Shown here: positions 31,914 to 42,289 of the stretch, piece after piece
How positions within the stretch are numbered: position 1 is the stretch's first letter
Layout: the number at the start of each line of letters is the position of its first letter
NCBI RefSeq assembly: GCF_002159975.1
Contig: NZ_NFJR01000002.1
Location: 1-64,000 of the forward strand
Direction: 5' to 3'
Source of the DNA: Barnesiella sp. An22
Lineage (GTDB): Bacteria > Bacteroidota > Bacteroidia > Bacteroidales > Barnesiellaceae
Length of the DNA stretch: 64,000 nt
Position numbers and translations under genes: made by a program
Notes under the pieces: generated by a model
What the model saw: only the letters and a program-made list of their open reading frames with translations
Told to the model about the DNA's origin: nothing
The model's database searches: none

Positions 31914-34061
31914 ATGAGAACACTCAAAGTATTTATCGCTTCATCGGAGGAGCTCCGGCTCGAACGACTGGAATTTGCCGATATGATACAGCACCTTAAC
32001 CGTATTCTTAAACCTCGGGGAATAGAAATCGAACCGATAGATAATCACGAAGAATACAATCGCGAATTGAAAAACTGCGAATTGTGCCTGGTACTCTATT
32101 GGACCCGATTCGGCGACTACACCAAAAGCGAGTTCGATACGGCTTATTCGGAGCTATGCGCCGGACGCAACCCGCAGAAACTGTATGTCTATTTCAAAGA
32201 TGCCGACGAGATAACACCCGAATTAAGGGCTTTCAAGGAGAGTTTCGACACCCAATACGGACACTTCTTCTGTCGGTTCGAGAATGTCGATACCCTGAAA
32301 CTCAACTTCCTGCTCCAGTTCGAGGCATATCAAAACAAAGGTTCGGAGGCCATGCTCCAAGTACGCGATTCGCAGGTCGAAATCGACGGGCAACCCTTTG
32401 TCGAACTTAAAAACATACCCTTTGCCGGGAACAACCCCGAGTATCTGCAACTGCTGAAGCAGATTGAAGCCACACAGGCCCGTGTCTTGAAATATCCCGG
32501 TGACTTGGATTTCCGGCAAGAGTTGCACGATTTACAAGAACGACGCAAGGCGATGGAGAGCAGCCTGCTCGATACGGCCAAACTCATCACACGACTCTCG
32601 TCGACAACCACCTCGGCCCGCCTCACCGAAGCGATGCGGCTTTTCGAGGCCGGCGACAACAAGGGGGCCAATGCCATACTCAACTTGGACGAGATTACCC
32701 GGGATGCCGAAGCCAATGCAGCTCGCTTGGACGCCGTGCGCGAAATTGAATCGGAAACCCTCAAGGCCCTTGAATCGAATATCGAGGAGTATCGTTTAAA
32801 AATCAAGACATTGCAAAATGAAATGGAGAGAGGCTGGGTTGCCGAGGTAATAACCGTTTATGACAAGGCCATTGCCGTAGCCCATAACCGTATCGCCCCG
32901 GAGAAAGTGGCCGAATTGCTCCTGGATTATGCCGATTTCCTACAAAACAACAAACAATACCATTTGGTGGGTACCCTGTACGAAGAAGCGTTGACTATTT
33001 ATCGAACGCTGGCTGCACAAAATCCCGAGGCTTTCGAGAGCGATGTGGCCAGTACGCTGAACAATCTGGCTCTCTTGCATTCTGATACCCAACAGCTCGA
33101 CTGGGCGGAAAAGGAGTATATCGAGGCTCTCGAAATTTACCACCGTCTGGCCCAGAAAAATCCCGAGGCTTTCGAGAGCGATGTAGCCAGGACGCTGAAC
33201 AATCTGGCTGTCTTGCATAAAAATACCCGACGGCTCGACTTGGCGGAAAAGGAGTATAACGAAGCCCTGGAGATTCAGCGACGACTGGCCCAGAAAAATC
33301 CCGAGGCTTTCGAGAGCGATGTGGCCAGGACGCTGAACAATCTGGCGAACTTGCATTCTGATACCCAACAGCTCGATTTGGCGGAAAAGGAGTATACCGA
33401 AGCTCTGGAGATTCGACGTCGTCTGGCCCAGAAAAATCCCGAGACATTCGAGAGCGATGTGGCCAGTACGCTGAACAATCTGGCTGTCTTGCATCAGAAT
33501 ACCCAACGGCTCGACTTGGCGGAAAAGGAGTATATCGAGGCTCTCGAAATTTACCACCGTCTGGCCCAGAAAAATCCCGAGGCCTTCGAGAGCGATGTGG
33601 CCTTGACGCTGAACAATCTGGCTCTCTTGCATAAGAATACCCGACGGCTCGATTGGGCGGAAAAGGAGTATATCGAGGCTCTGGAGATTCGACGTCGTCT
33701 GGCCCAGAAAAATCCCGAGGCTTTCGAGAGCGATGTGGCCAGTACGCTGAACAATCTGGCTCTCTTGCATGACGATATCCAACGACGCGACTTGGCGGAA
33801 AAGGAGCATAACGAGGCTCTGGAGATTCGACGTCGTCTGGCCCAGAAAAATCCAGAAGCCTTCGAAAGCAAGGTGGCCAGGACGCTAATCGGTTTGGCTC
33901 TTTTGCATGCCGATACCCAACGATTCGATTTAGCCATAAAAGAACTGCAAGAGGCTTTGACTATTTACAATCGCATGGCCCAATATACCGATGTAGAACA
34001 AGAGTATATAGAAGCCATTGAATCTCTTATCAAAGAATTGCAAGAACAATCGACAGAATAA
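31914..34061 (+). CDS. DUF4062-like protein with seven TPR repeats (copy 2)
   Basis: This 715-residue paralogue of the preceding protein is collinear over about 350 residues, with one striking difference: the segment holding Trp-Glu (WEYLDASMGPLHK in copy 1) is deleted, leaving EPIDNHEEYN. The middle (about 150-260) is nearly identical in protein and DNA to copy 1, while the ends have diverged. Residues 370-691 are seven 46-residue tetratricopeptide units of kinesin-light-chain type (TLNNLALLH...DLAEKEY.EALEI..RLAQK), almost identical to each other. TPRs usually bind protein partners. It may be a sensor or scaffold for copy 1. It is probably co-transcribed, since no TAnnTTTG element was seen in the 95-base gap. 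A terminator follows. Confidence 0.78.
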   Translation: MRTLKVFIASSEELRLERLEFADMIQHLNRILKPRGIEIEPIDNHEEYNRELKNCELCLVLYWTRFGDYTKSEFDTAYSELCAGRNPQKLYVYFKDADEITPELRAFKESFDTQYGHFFCRFENVDTLKLNFLLQFEAYQNKGSEAMLQVRDSQVEIDGQPFVELKNIPFAGNNPEYLQLLKQIEATQARVLKYPGDLDFRQELHDLQERRKAMESSLLDTAKLITRLSSTTTSARLTEAMRLFEAGDNKGANAILNLDEITRDAEANAARLDAVREIESETLKALESNIEEYRLKIKTLQNEMERGWVAEVITVYDKAIAVAHNRIAPEKVAELLLDYADFLQNNKQYHLVGTLYEEALTIYRTLAAQNPEAFESDVASTLNNLALLHSDTQQLDWAEKEYIEALEIYHRLAQKNPEAFESDVARTLNNLAVLHKNTRRLDLAEKEYNEALEIQRRLAQKNPEAFESDVARTLNNLANLHSDTQQLDLAEKEYTEALEIRRRLAQKNPETFESDVASTLNNLAVLHQNTQRLDLAEKEYIEALEIYHRLAQKNPEAFESDVALTLNNLALLHKNTRRLDWAEKEYIEALEIRRRLAQKNPEAFESDVASTLNNLALLHDDIQRRDLAEKEHNEALEIRRRLAQKNPEAFESKVARTLIGLALLHADTQRFDLAIKELQEALTIYNRMAQYTDVEQEYIEAIESLIKELQEQSTE
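33021..33986 (+). repeat. Seven 138-bp tandem repeats encoding 46-residue TPR units
   Basis: Each unit starts AATCCCGAGGCTTTCGAGAG or a near variant. Units differ mainly at the helix-A/B turn (HSDTQQ, HKNTRR, HQNTQR, HDDIQR, HADTQR) and at EALEIYH/EALEIRR. The seventh is the most divergent. The homogeneity suggests recent expansion or concerted evolution. Confidence 0.9.
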
Positions 34062-34075
34062 CTTTCAGACAAGTT

Positions 34076-34119
34076 CATACACCACAAAAGTCGCCTCTTA
34101 CCGGGGGCGACTTTTTTTG
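34076..34119 (+). terminator. Terminator after copy 2; right copy of the 44-bp direct repeat
   Basis: A perfect stem AAGTCGCC/GGCGACTT followed by seven T. It is 41/44 identical to 30633-30676, beginning at the same CATACACC. Confidence 0.85.
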
Positions 34120-34202
34120 TTGGGCTCCACTTTTTCAGAACTTTTATCACTATTCAATCCAGGTACCGGGACAAATGGGTTGCACGACTGGACAAGAACT
34201 GT

Positions 34203-34210
34203 TATCTTTG
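34203..34210 (+). promoter_or_regulatory. Promoter of the AraC-family gene
   Basis: TATCTTTG, with a TTG about 20 bases upstream (34180-34182), lies 37 bases before the start codon. Confidence 0.6.
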
Positions 34211-34247
34211 GTCTCTATCTTTACAACAGAAGAATAGAGGTTTATAT

Positions 34248-35108
34248 ATGCAAACGCCACAGAAAACAAACGAATTGAACGCCACGCCGCACCGGCAGTC
34301 CGACCTCATTCCCATCTCGTTCGATGAGCTTGTCGCCAACGACGATGCCAACCTCTGCATAGCACCCGACCAACTTACCATTATCTTGTGTACCGGGGGG
34401 CGCAAAGAGCTGCAAATCAATTTTGCCGACTATACGCTCACACCGGGCAGCCTCACGTTCATCTATCCCAACTCGATGTGGCGGCCGCTTGCAACGAGCA
34501 GCGATTTCGAGGCTCATTATTTTTCTATCCAGGGGACTTCGGCCAAGGAGTGGAACGCCTTTATCGACCTCGATACGGTATTCTCGCTCAGCTCCTACAT
34601 CGCCAAGCATCCCCACACCCAGCTTTCGCTCGACGAGACTCAGGTGATGACGCAGTACTTGAACCTGTTGAAAAGTCGCTACGAAGCGAATGCACAAGCC
34701 ATCATCATACGCTTCATTCTCTCGGCCTTTACGCTGGAGCTGAACCGAATATTCACCGCCCGGGAGAAGAGCGACCGCTCCAAAATATCGCGACAGGAAG
34801 ATATTTTGTGGAAATTTCTCACGCTCCTCAAGCAGTATCACAAGGAGGAGCGCACGGTCAACTTCTACGCCAACAAGATGTGCATATCGCCCAAACACCT
34901 TTCGTCGGTCATCAAGCAGATGAGCCACAAGACGGCTCACGAAATCATTGCCGACTTTGTGACCATGACCGCCAAACGGCTGCTGAAGACCACGACGATG
35001 AGCATTCAGGAGATTTCCGACGAACTGAACTTTGCCAACCAGTCGTTTTTCGGCAAGTTTTTCAAACAGAATACAGGCCAATCGCCCTCGGCATACCGCC
35101 GCAAATAA
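34248..35108 (+). CDS. AraC-family transcriptional regulator
   Basis: This 286-residue protein has an N-terminal cupin-like sensing region (about 20-130) and a C-terminal pair of helix-turn-helix motifs (about 185-285): NFYANKMCISPKHLSSVIKQ and the AraC signature MSIQEISDELNFANQSFFGKFF. It lies 48 bases upstream of the beta-galactosidase on the same strand, which suggests that it controls that gene. The effector is unknown. Confidence 0.92.
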   Translation: MQTPQKTNELNATPHRQSDLIPISFDELVANDDANLCIAPDQLTIILCTGGRKELQINFADYTLTPGSLTFIYPNSMWRPLATSSDFEAHYFSIQGTSAKEWNAFIDLDTVFSLSSYIAKHPHTQLSLDETQVMTQYLNLLKSRYEANAQAIIIRFILSAFTLELNRIFTAREKSDRSKISRQEDILWKFLTLLKQYHKEERTVNFYANKMCISPKHLSSVIKQMSHKTAHEIIADFVTMTAKRLLKTTTMSIQEISDELNFANQSFFGKFFKQNTGQSPSAYRRK

Positions 35109-38393
<3,285 letters not shown>

Positions 38394-38401
38394 AGAATAC
38401 C

Positions 38402-38433
38402 GTTCACGCCCGGGTCATAGTCCGGGCGTGAAC
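38402..38433. terminator. Perfect hairpin after the beta-galactosidase gene
   Basis: A 12-bp perfect stem (GTTCACGCCCGG / CCGGGCGTGAAC) with an 8-base loop starts nine bases past the stop. No T-run follows on the plus strand, so it is a probable but not classic terminator. Confidence 0.55.
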
Positions 38434-38456
38434 ATCAAAAAAAACAACAAACCATT

Positions 38457-38957
38457 ATGTACCGATTTACCCATCTGCTCTTCGCGCTCTCGCTTCTGCT
38501 CCTCACCTCGTGCAGCCTGTTCAAAAGTCTCAACCTCACCTCCGACGACGTGACCCGCATCACCTCCGAATGTCTCGACGAAGACTACGACCTGGTCTAC
38601 TACTCGACCCTGTCGTTGCTCCAGGCCGAACAGTTCACCATCGTCGAAGCCAACAAGGAGAGCGGCATCATACGAGGCATGCAATATTTCGAACGCGACG
38701 ACGTGGAATGGAATCTGAAAGCCTTTGGCGAAGCCACCGAACGAGAATCGACCGAGGCGGTATTCCTGGTGCTGCCCCTCCCCTCGAAACAGACCGAGGT
38801 GAAGCTATCGCTCTACCGCAACGCGCTGATTGTTACCCGCAAAGACGGGCACAACCAGAAACAGGACTCCCGCACCATGCTGCTCACCGAGTCGACCTAC
38901 GACAAGTGGCTCAACAAGCTGAAGGCCGAAATCAAACGGCGCAAACGCCTTTCGTAA
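38457..38957 (+). CDS. Small lipoprotein of unknown function
   Basis: The protein has 166 residues with a lipobox LLTSC (Cys about 19). The remaining sequence is mixed alpha/beta (YYSTLSLLQAEQFTIVEANKESGIIRG; EVKLSLYRNALIVTRKDG) with a basic C terminus (KRRKRLS). I do not recognise the family. It lies ahead of two small membrane proteins and another lipoprotein on the same strand with short gaps, suggesting one cell-envelope transcript. Confidence 0.7.
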   Translation: MYRFTHLLFALSLLLLTSCSLFKSLNLTSDDVTRITSECLDEDYDLVYYSTLSLLQAEQFTIVEANKESGIIRGMQYFERDDVEWNLKAFGEATERESTEAVFLVLPLPSKQTEVKLSLYRNALIVTRKDGHNQKQDSRTMLLTESTYDKWLNKLKAEIKRRKRLS

Positions 38958-38996
38958 GATACAACAGAAACAACCTTTCAAACCCTCCAAAAACTT

Positions 38997-39269
38997 ATGT
39001 CCAATCTATTCGAATTAAACAAATATGAAAACCAGGTAGATACCCTCATCACGGTATGCTTCATTTTGTCGGCCATGAGCACCCTGGCCACCGCCATAGC
39101 CTGGATAGGGCTGGCAGCCTGCACCGTGCTGCTCGGCCTGCTGGTCTATTATCCCTTCTGGTGCAAGCGAAACGACGAATCCCTGTTTGTCCCCTGGTGG
39201 ATTCTCTATTTGCTTTACTGGTGTGTATTTACTTATTGGACCGGTCATGATTTAATCGCTACGTTATGA
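38997..39269 (+). CDS. Small membrane protein of unknown function
   Basis: The protein has 90 residues with three hydrophobic stretches (around ITVCFILSAMSTLATAIAWI, ACTVLLGLLVYYPF and LYLLYWCVFTYW). The tail overlaps the next start by four bases, so the two genes are translationally coupled. Both share a CR-type turn between the second and third helix (WCKRNDESL here, WCRKHNEPY in the next), suggesting paralogy or a heteromeric pair. Function is unknown. Confidence 0.65.
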   Translation: MSNLFELNKYENQVDTLITVCFILSAMSTLATAIAWIGLAACTVLLGLLVYYPFWCKRNDESLFVPWWILYLLYWCVFTYWTGHDLIATL

Positions 39270-39547
39270 AAAAGAAAAGCAAGTCGGTTATCCGCCTGAA
39301 ATATATCGAGCTGATAGCCTTCGTCGAAACCGGGTTTGCCGCCCTCTGCCTCATCGTGGGGCACACATGGCTCATAGCCCTGTCGATAGTCCTGTTTCTG
39401 ATACCGCTGTGGGGGCTAATCACCCACCGACGCTGGTGCCGGAAGCACAACGAACCCTATGCCAACTGGGAGATGCTCTATACCGTCGTCGCCTGGGCGG
39501 TGTATCTGTTTATCATATTGGTCATCTATTTCCACTTCGTTGCATAA
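39266..39547 (+). CDS. Small membrane protein of unknown function, paralogue-like
   Basis: The protein has 93 residues and about three transmembrane helices (YIELIAFVETGFAALCLIVG, LIALSIVLFLIPLWGLI, LYTVVAWAVYLFIILVIYF). It resembles the preceding protein in size, topology and the conserved polar turn WCRKHNEPYANWEMLY. I do not recognise a family. Confidence 0.65.
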   Translation: MKKKSKSVIRLKYIELIAFVETGFAALCLIVGHTWLIALSIVLFLIPLWGLITHRRWCRKHNEPYANWEMLYTVVAWAVYLFIILVIYFHFVA

Positions 39548-39589
39548 GCAGGGAATAGAACCAATCACAAACATCTAAAACACACATCC

Positions 39590-40270
39590 ATGAAAAACCG
39601 ACTGCTCATAGCAACAGCTATCCTCATTGCCCTGAACGGCATAAGTTGCAAACAGCAAGGCTCCACCACCTCGATCATCGGACAAGGCGACGGCCCTACC
39701 GCCATCTATATCGACGAACAGCCCGATTTCCTTTTGCGCAAAGGACTCGACCTCATTCACGAGATGCACGATTTGGCCAACGACTCCAACTACATCAAAT
39801 ATGTTACGACCCATACCGAGATTACTCAACGGGTACGGGAGTTCGCCTCCGGCAACTACCAGTCGGACTACAAAGTATTTGCCATCGACAACCTGAAACC
39901 CTTCACAGACTACCTCACCCGGATGGCTCCCGGTCTCGATTCCAAACTCTACGAGCGGTTGTACCGGAGCATTCCCGCACTCATCAATGCCCAGTCGGGC
40001 TCCACGGCCATAGCCGCAACCTCATTGCTCACCGGCGAGGATGTATTCCACAGCAACCAACCCGAAGCTCCTTGCATATACCTCTACAGCTTCAACAAGG
40101 GCATCAACTGCCTGGTCTTGTTCATCCCCCAATCGGAGAAAATCGTACAGGCCTACGCCTCGTGGATTATCAACCGGCAACTGGGTCAGGTAAAGAAAGC
40201 CGACGACGTAAAAACTTTCTTCAGAACGGTCTTGAACATCCCCGATATAGCTATCGAACAGCTGAAATAG
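39590..40270 (+). CDS. Lipoprotein of unknown function
   Basis: The protein has 226 residues with an N-terminal lipobox (GISC, Cys about 20). The opening GQGDGPTAIYIDEQPDF is unusual; the rest is helical with a central Ala/Ser-rich segment (SGSTAIAATSLL). No catalytic motif or known domain is recognised. It lies 42 bases downstream of the small membrane pair, probably in the same transcript. Confidence 0.68.
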   Translation: MKNRLLIATAILIALNGISCKQQGSTTSIIGQGDGPTAIYIDEQPDFLLRKGLDLIHEMHDLANDSNYIKYVTTHTEITQRVREFASGNYQSDYKVFAIDNLKPFTDYLTRMAPGLDSKLYERLYRSIPALINAQSGSTAIAATSLLTGEDVFHSNQPEAPCIYLYSFNKGINCLVLFIPQSEKIVQAYASWIINRQLGQVKKADDVKTFFRTVLNIPDIAIEQLK

Positions 40271-40376
40271 TAGAGATATATCGCGACACGGAATCCTGGG
40301 AATAAAACATTTCCCCCCTTGTATCCATTTGGAGCTCATATCGCGTGCAGGGTGACTGGGAGTAATCGCCCCCGGA

Positions 40377-40471
40377 GTCATTCCGTGCCACGACGCGGAA
40401 TCCAGAAATCCCGGCAAAGGGGAGCATCTGCAAACGACACGCTCGCAGCTCCCGCATCAAGCGGGAATGAC
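40377..40471. repeat. REP/BIME-like 95-bp element
   Basis: GTCATTCC (40377-40384) and GGAATGAC (40464-40471) are exact inverted ends. Each end is followed by its own short palindrome (GTGC..GCG; CCCGC..GCGGG). This resembles paired REP sequences. Confidence 0.5.
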
Positions 40472-40544
40472 AGGGTGCAGGCTGACATGTCCAGATTATT
40501 CCCCTCCACGATTTTCTACTACCCCCGACCCCCACAGAACGAGA

Positions 40545-40590
40545 GAAAAAAAACAAAAACACCCGGCAGAAGATTATCTACCGGGTGTTT
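40545..40590 (-). terminator. Terminator of the tRNA transcript
   Basis: ACACCCGG/CCGGGTGT (40559-40588) forms the stem; on the minus strand it is followed by a T-rich run with a seven-T stretch. Confidence 0.8.
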
Positions 40591-40597
40591 CTTGTAG

Positions 40598-40670
40598 AGC
40601 GGAAGACGAGGCTCAAACTCGCGACCCTCAGCTTGGAAGGCTGATGCTCTATCAACTGAGCTACTTCCGC
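40598..40670 (-). tRNA. tRNA-Gly (anticodon TCC)
   Basis: The cloverleaf folds with the 7-bp acceptor GCGGAAG/CTTCCGC, a D-arm with GTTGATAGAGC, anticodon loop CTTCCAA (TCC) on stem CAGCC/GGCTG-type pairing, and T-loop TTTGAGC. CCA is not encoded. It lies nine bases downstream of tRNA-Tyr on the same strand, as one transcript. Confidence 0.93.
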
Positions 40671-40679
40671 AATTTGGTG

Positions 40680-40762
40680 TGGGCAAAGATGGATTCGAAC
40701 CACCGAAGGCGTAAGCCAGCAGATTTACAGTCTGCCCCATTTGGCCACTCTGGTATTTGCCC
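40680..40762 (-). tRNA. tRNA-Tyr (anticodon GTA)
   Basis: This is a type II tRNA of 83 nt with acceptor GGGCAAA/TTTGCCC, anticodon loop CTGTAAA (GTA), a long variable arm (TGGCTTACGCC) and T-loop GTTCGAATC. CCA is not encoded. Confidence 0.94.
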
Positions 40763-40774
40763 TGAAAGCGTGTG

Positions 40775-40782
40775 CAAAGATA
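40775..40782 (-). promoter_or_regulatory. Promoter of the tRNA-Tyr/tRNA-Gly transcript
   Basis: TATCTTTG on the minus strand lies 12 bases upstream of tRNA-Tyr, in the short gap after ribH. Confidence 0.6.
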
Positions 40783-40789
40783 ATACGCT

Positions 40790-41281
40790 TTATTTTAATT
40801 TGCAAACGAAATCGTGCATTTTTATCGCCGTAACGGCAGCTTCGTCACCTTTATTTCCCAATCGGCCTCCGGCACGGTCGCGCGCCTGCTCCATGTTATC
40901 GGTAGTGAGAACCCCGAAAATAAAGGGGATACCGAAGAGGGTATTGAGATGAGTAATGCCCTGCGTCACACTCTGGCACACATAGTCGAAGTGCGGAGTA
41001 TCGCCGCGCACCACACAGCCGATGGCGATAACGGCATCGGGCTGATAAAACTCGGCCATCTGTTGCGAGGCAAACGTCAGCTCGATGGTACCCGGCACGC
41101 GGGCCACAAAGATGTTTTCTTGTTTCACACCGTTGCGTACGAGGGTATCGACAGCCCCTTTCAGCAGGGCATCGGTAATCTCGGCATTCCACTCGGCAGC
41201 GGCAATAGCCACCCGCATCTCCGACGCATCGGGCATGCTGTTGGCATCGTAGTCCGATAGATTGTGATAGGCAGTAGCCAT
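40790..41281 (-). CDS. ribH: 6,7-dimethyl-8-ribityllumazine synthase
   Basis: This 163-residue enzyme performs the penultimate step of riboflavin synthesis, joining the pyrimidine 5-amino-6-ribitylamino-uracil to dihydroxybutanone phosphate. Family features are [14 protein letters not shown], the substrate loop [10 protein letters not shown], and the catalytic stretch [15 protein letters not shown] with its histidine. The C-terminal [11 protein letters not shown] is also conserved. It lies downstream of a TPR membrane gene, with a terminator-like hairpin between, so it may have a separate promoter. Confidence 0.96.
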   Translation of the reverse strand: MATAYHNLSDYDANSMPDASEMRVAIAAAEWNAEITDALLKGAVDTLVRNGVKQENIFVARVPGTIELTFASQQMAEFYQPDAVIAIGCVVRGDTPHFDYVCQSVTQGITHLNTLFGIPFIFGVLTTDNMEQARDRAGGRLGNKGDEAAVTAIKMHDFVCKLK

Positions 41282-41305
41282 AACTATTCCTTCCTTTTTT
41301 TCGAA

Positions 41306-41339
41306 ATAAGGCCGCCTTTCTTGCGAGAGACGGCCTTAT
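41306..41339 (-). terminator. Hairpin between the TPR membrane gene and ribH
   Basis: A 9-bp perfect stem ATAAGGCCG/CGGCCTTAT lies in the 82-base gap. It is followed on the minus strand by TTTCGAAA, a weak T-run. Confidence 0.5.
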
Positions 41340-41363
41340 CGTTATGTGATTAGATAAACTTGA

Positions 41364-42035
41364 TTACTTGCTTTGAGCACGCTCGATGTAGCGTTCGATG
41401 CCGCGGGCGTCGTTCGAGGTAGGATATTTGTCCTTAATCTCCTGATAGAGTTTCACGGCAGCCTCTTTGTTACCCAGCTTCTCATATACGGCGGCAGCCT
41501 TTTTCAAATAGACGGGGCTGAATACGGCGTTGTCCGAAGCCTTGGCAGCTTTCTCGAAATATTTCACGCTCTCGTCGTATTTCTCCATATCGACCAAGCA
41601 GTTGCCGATAGCAGCCATCACGGCAGGAGCCAGAACCGATTCGTCGGCGCTGAATTTCGAGAGGTATTTCTGGGCGTTCTCATATTCGCCTTTTTCGTAG
41701 TAGGCCAGACCCAGATAGGCGTTTGCCAGATTGCCGGCAGCCGTCGAGCCATATTGATCGACGATAGCCAAGAGGCCGTCGAATTTTTCATTACCGTTGA
41801 TTGCCAAGTCGATAGAGTCGTTTTCAAAAGCCATTACAGCCTGATACATAGCAGCTTGTGCCTTGTCTTCGCGGGGCAACAGGTAGAAGTGACGCACACC
41901 CAGGATGGCACCGATAACTACCACCACGATAAGCAGACCCCACAAGAGAGGTTTCTGATACTTTTCAACAAACTGTTCCGACATCGAGAGAGCTTCGTTC
42001 ATTTTCTCAAGCTCGTCTTTTTCTTTTTCTGCCAT
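41364..42035 (-). CDS. TPR-containing inner-membrane protein
   Basis: The protein has 223 residues: an acidic N-terminal helix, a single transmembrane helix (LLWGLLIVVVVIGAILGV, about 30-50) and a periplasmic region of TPR units (AYLGLAYYEKGEYENAQKYL; AAAVYEKLGNKEAAVKLYQEI). This resembles YfgM-like ancillary proteins that help envelope protein folding, but the match is architectural only. A TACTTTTG promoter element lies 64 bases upstream (42099-42106), divergent from recF. Confidence 0.82.
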   Translation of the reverse strand: MAEKEKDELEKMNEALSMSEQFVEKYQKPLLWGLLIVVVVIGAILGVRHFYLLPREDKAQAAMYQAVMAFENDSIDLAINGNEKFDGLLAIVDQYGSTAAGNLANAYLGLAYYEKGEYENAQKYLSKFSADESVLAPAVMAAIGNCLVDMEKYDESVKYFEKAAKASDNAVFSPVYLKKAAAVYEKLGNKEAAVKLYQEIKDKYPTSNDARGIERYIERAQSK

Positions 42036-42098
42036 ATTTTTCTTGTCTTTTAATTATTTTTATCCTAATGTTCAATCCCTACGCGGGGAATTGAGTGA

Positions 42099-42106
42099 CA
42101 AAAGTA
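42099..42106 (-). promoter_or_regulatory. Promoter element of the TPR membrane gene
   Basis: TACTTTTG on the minus strand, 64 bases before the start codon. Confidence 0.5.
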
Positions 42107-42257
42107 ACTTATTTCTTTATATAAATAAAATTTCATCTTCATTTTTTTGTAGTTGAAGCACTAATAGCGCGAGAGAAACTATTTTTTTGCCCCGCGGCGG
42201 GAGGAGGGCCGGGCTATTTCGGCAAGGCATTTATGTTCGAAACCGAAAAAATTTGCG

Positions 42258-42265
42258 TATGTTTG
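42258..42265 (+). promoter_or_regulatory. Candidate recF promoter
   Basis: TATGTTTG lies 24 bases upstream of the chosen recF start. This placement supports the downstream start over an earlier in-frame ATG at 42233. Confidence 0.45.
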
Positions 42266-42289
42266 TGGAAACAAAACGACAAACCCGAC

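Larger units (their letters stand above)
40271..40597. other. Non-coding gap with REP-like inverted repeats
   Basis: No gene is visible. An element at 40377-40471 has 8-bp inverted ends, and related fragments (GACACGGAATCCTGGGAAT near 40285, GACGCGGAATCCAGAAATCC near 40391) recur. The tRNA terminator occupies 40545-40590. Confidence 0.7.

Noticed and set aside
33021-33986. Minus-strand repeats as a separate coding gene
   Set aside because: The open frame on the other strand exists only because the TPR repeats are homogeneous; the plus-strand protein has clear TPR consensus.
30633-34119. att sites of an integrated mobile element
   Set aside because: The 44-bp repeats are terminator sequences, and no integrase, transposase or mobilisation gene lies between them. 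A terminator duplication is the simpler reading.
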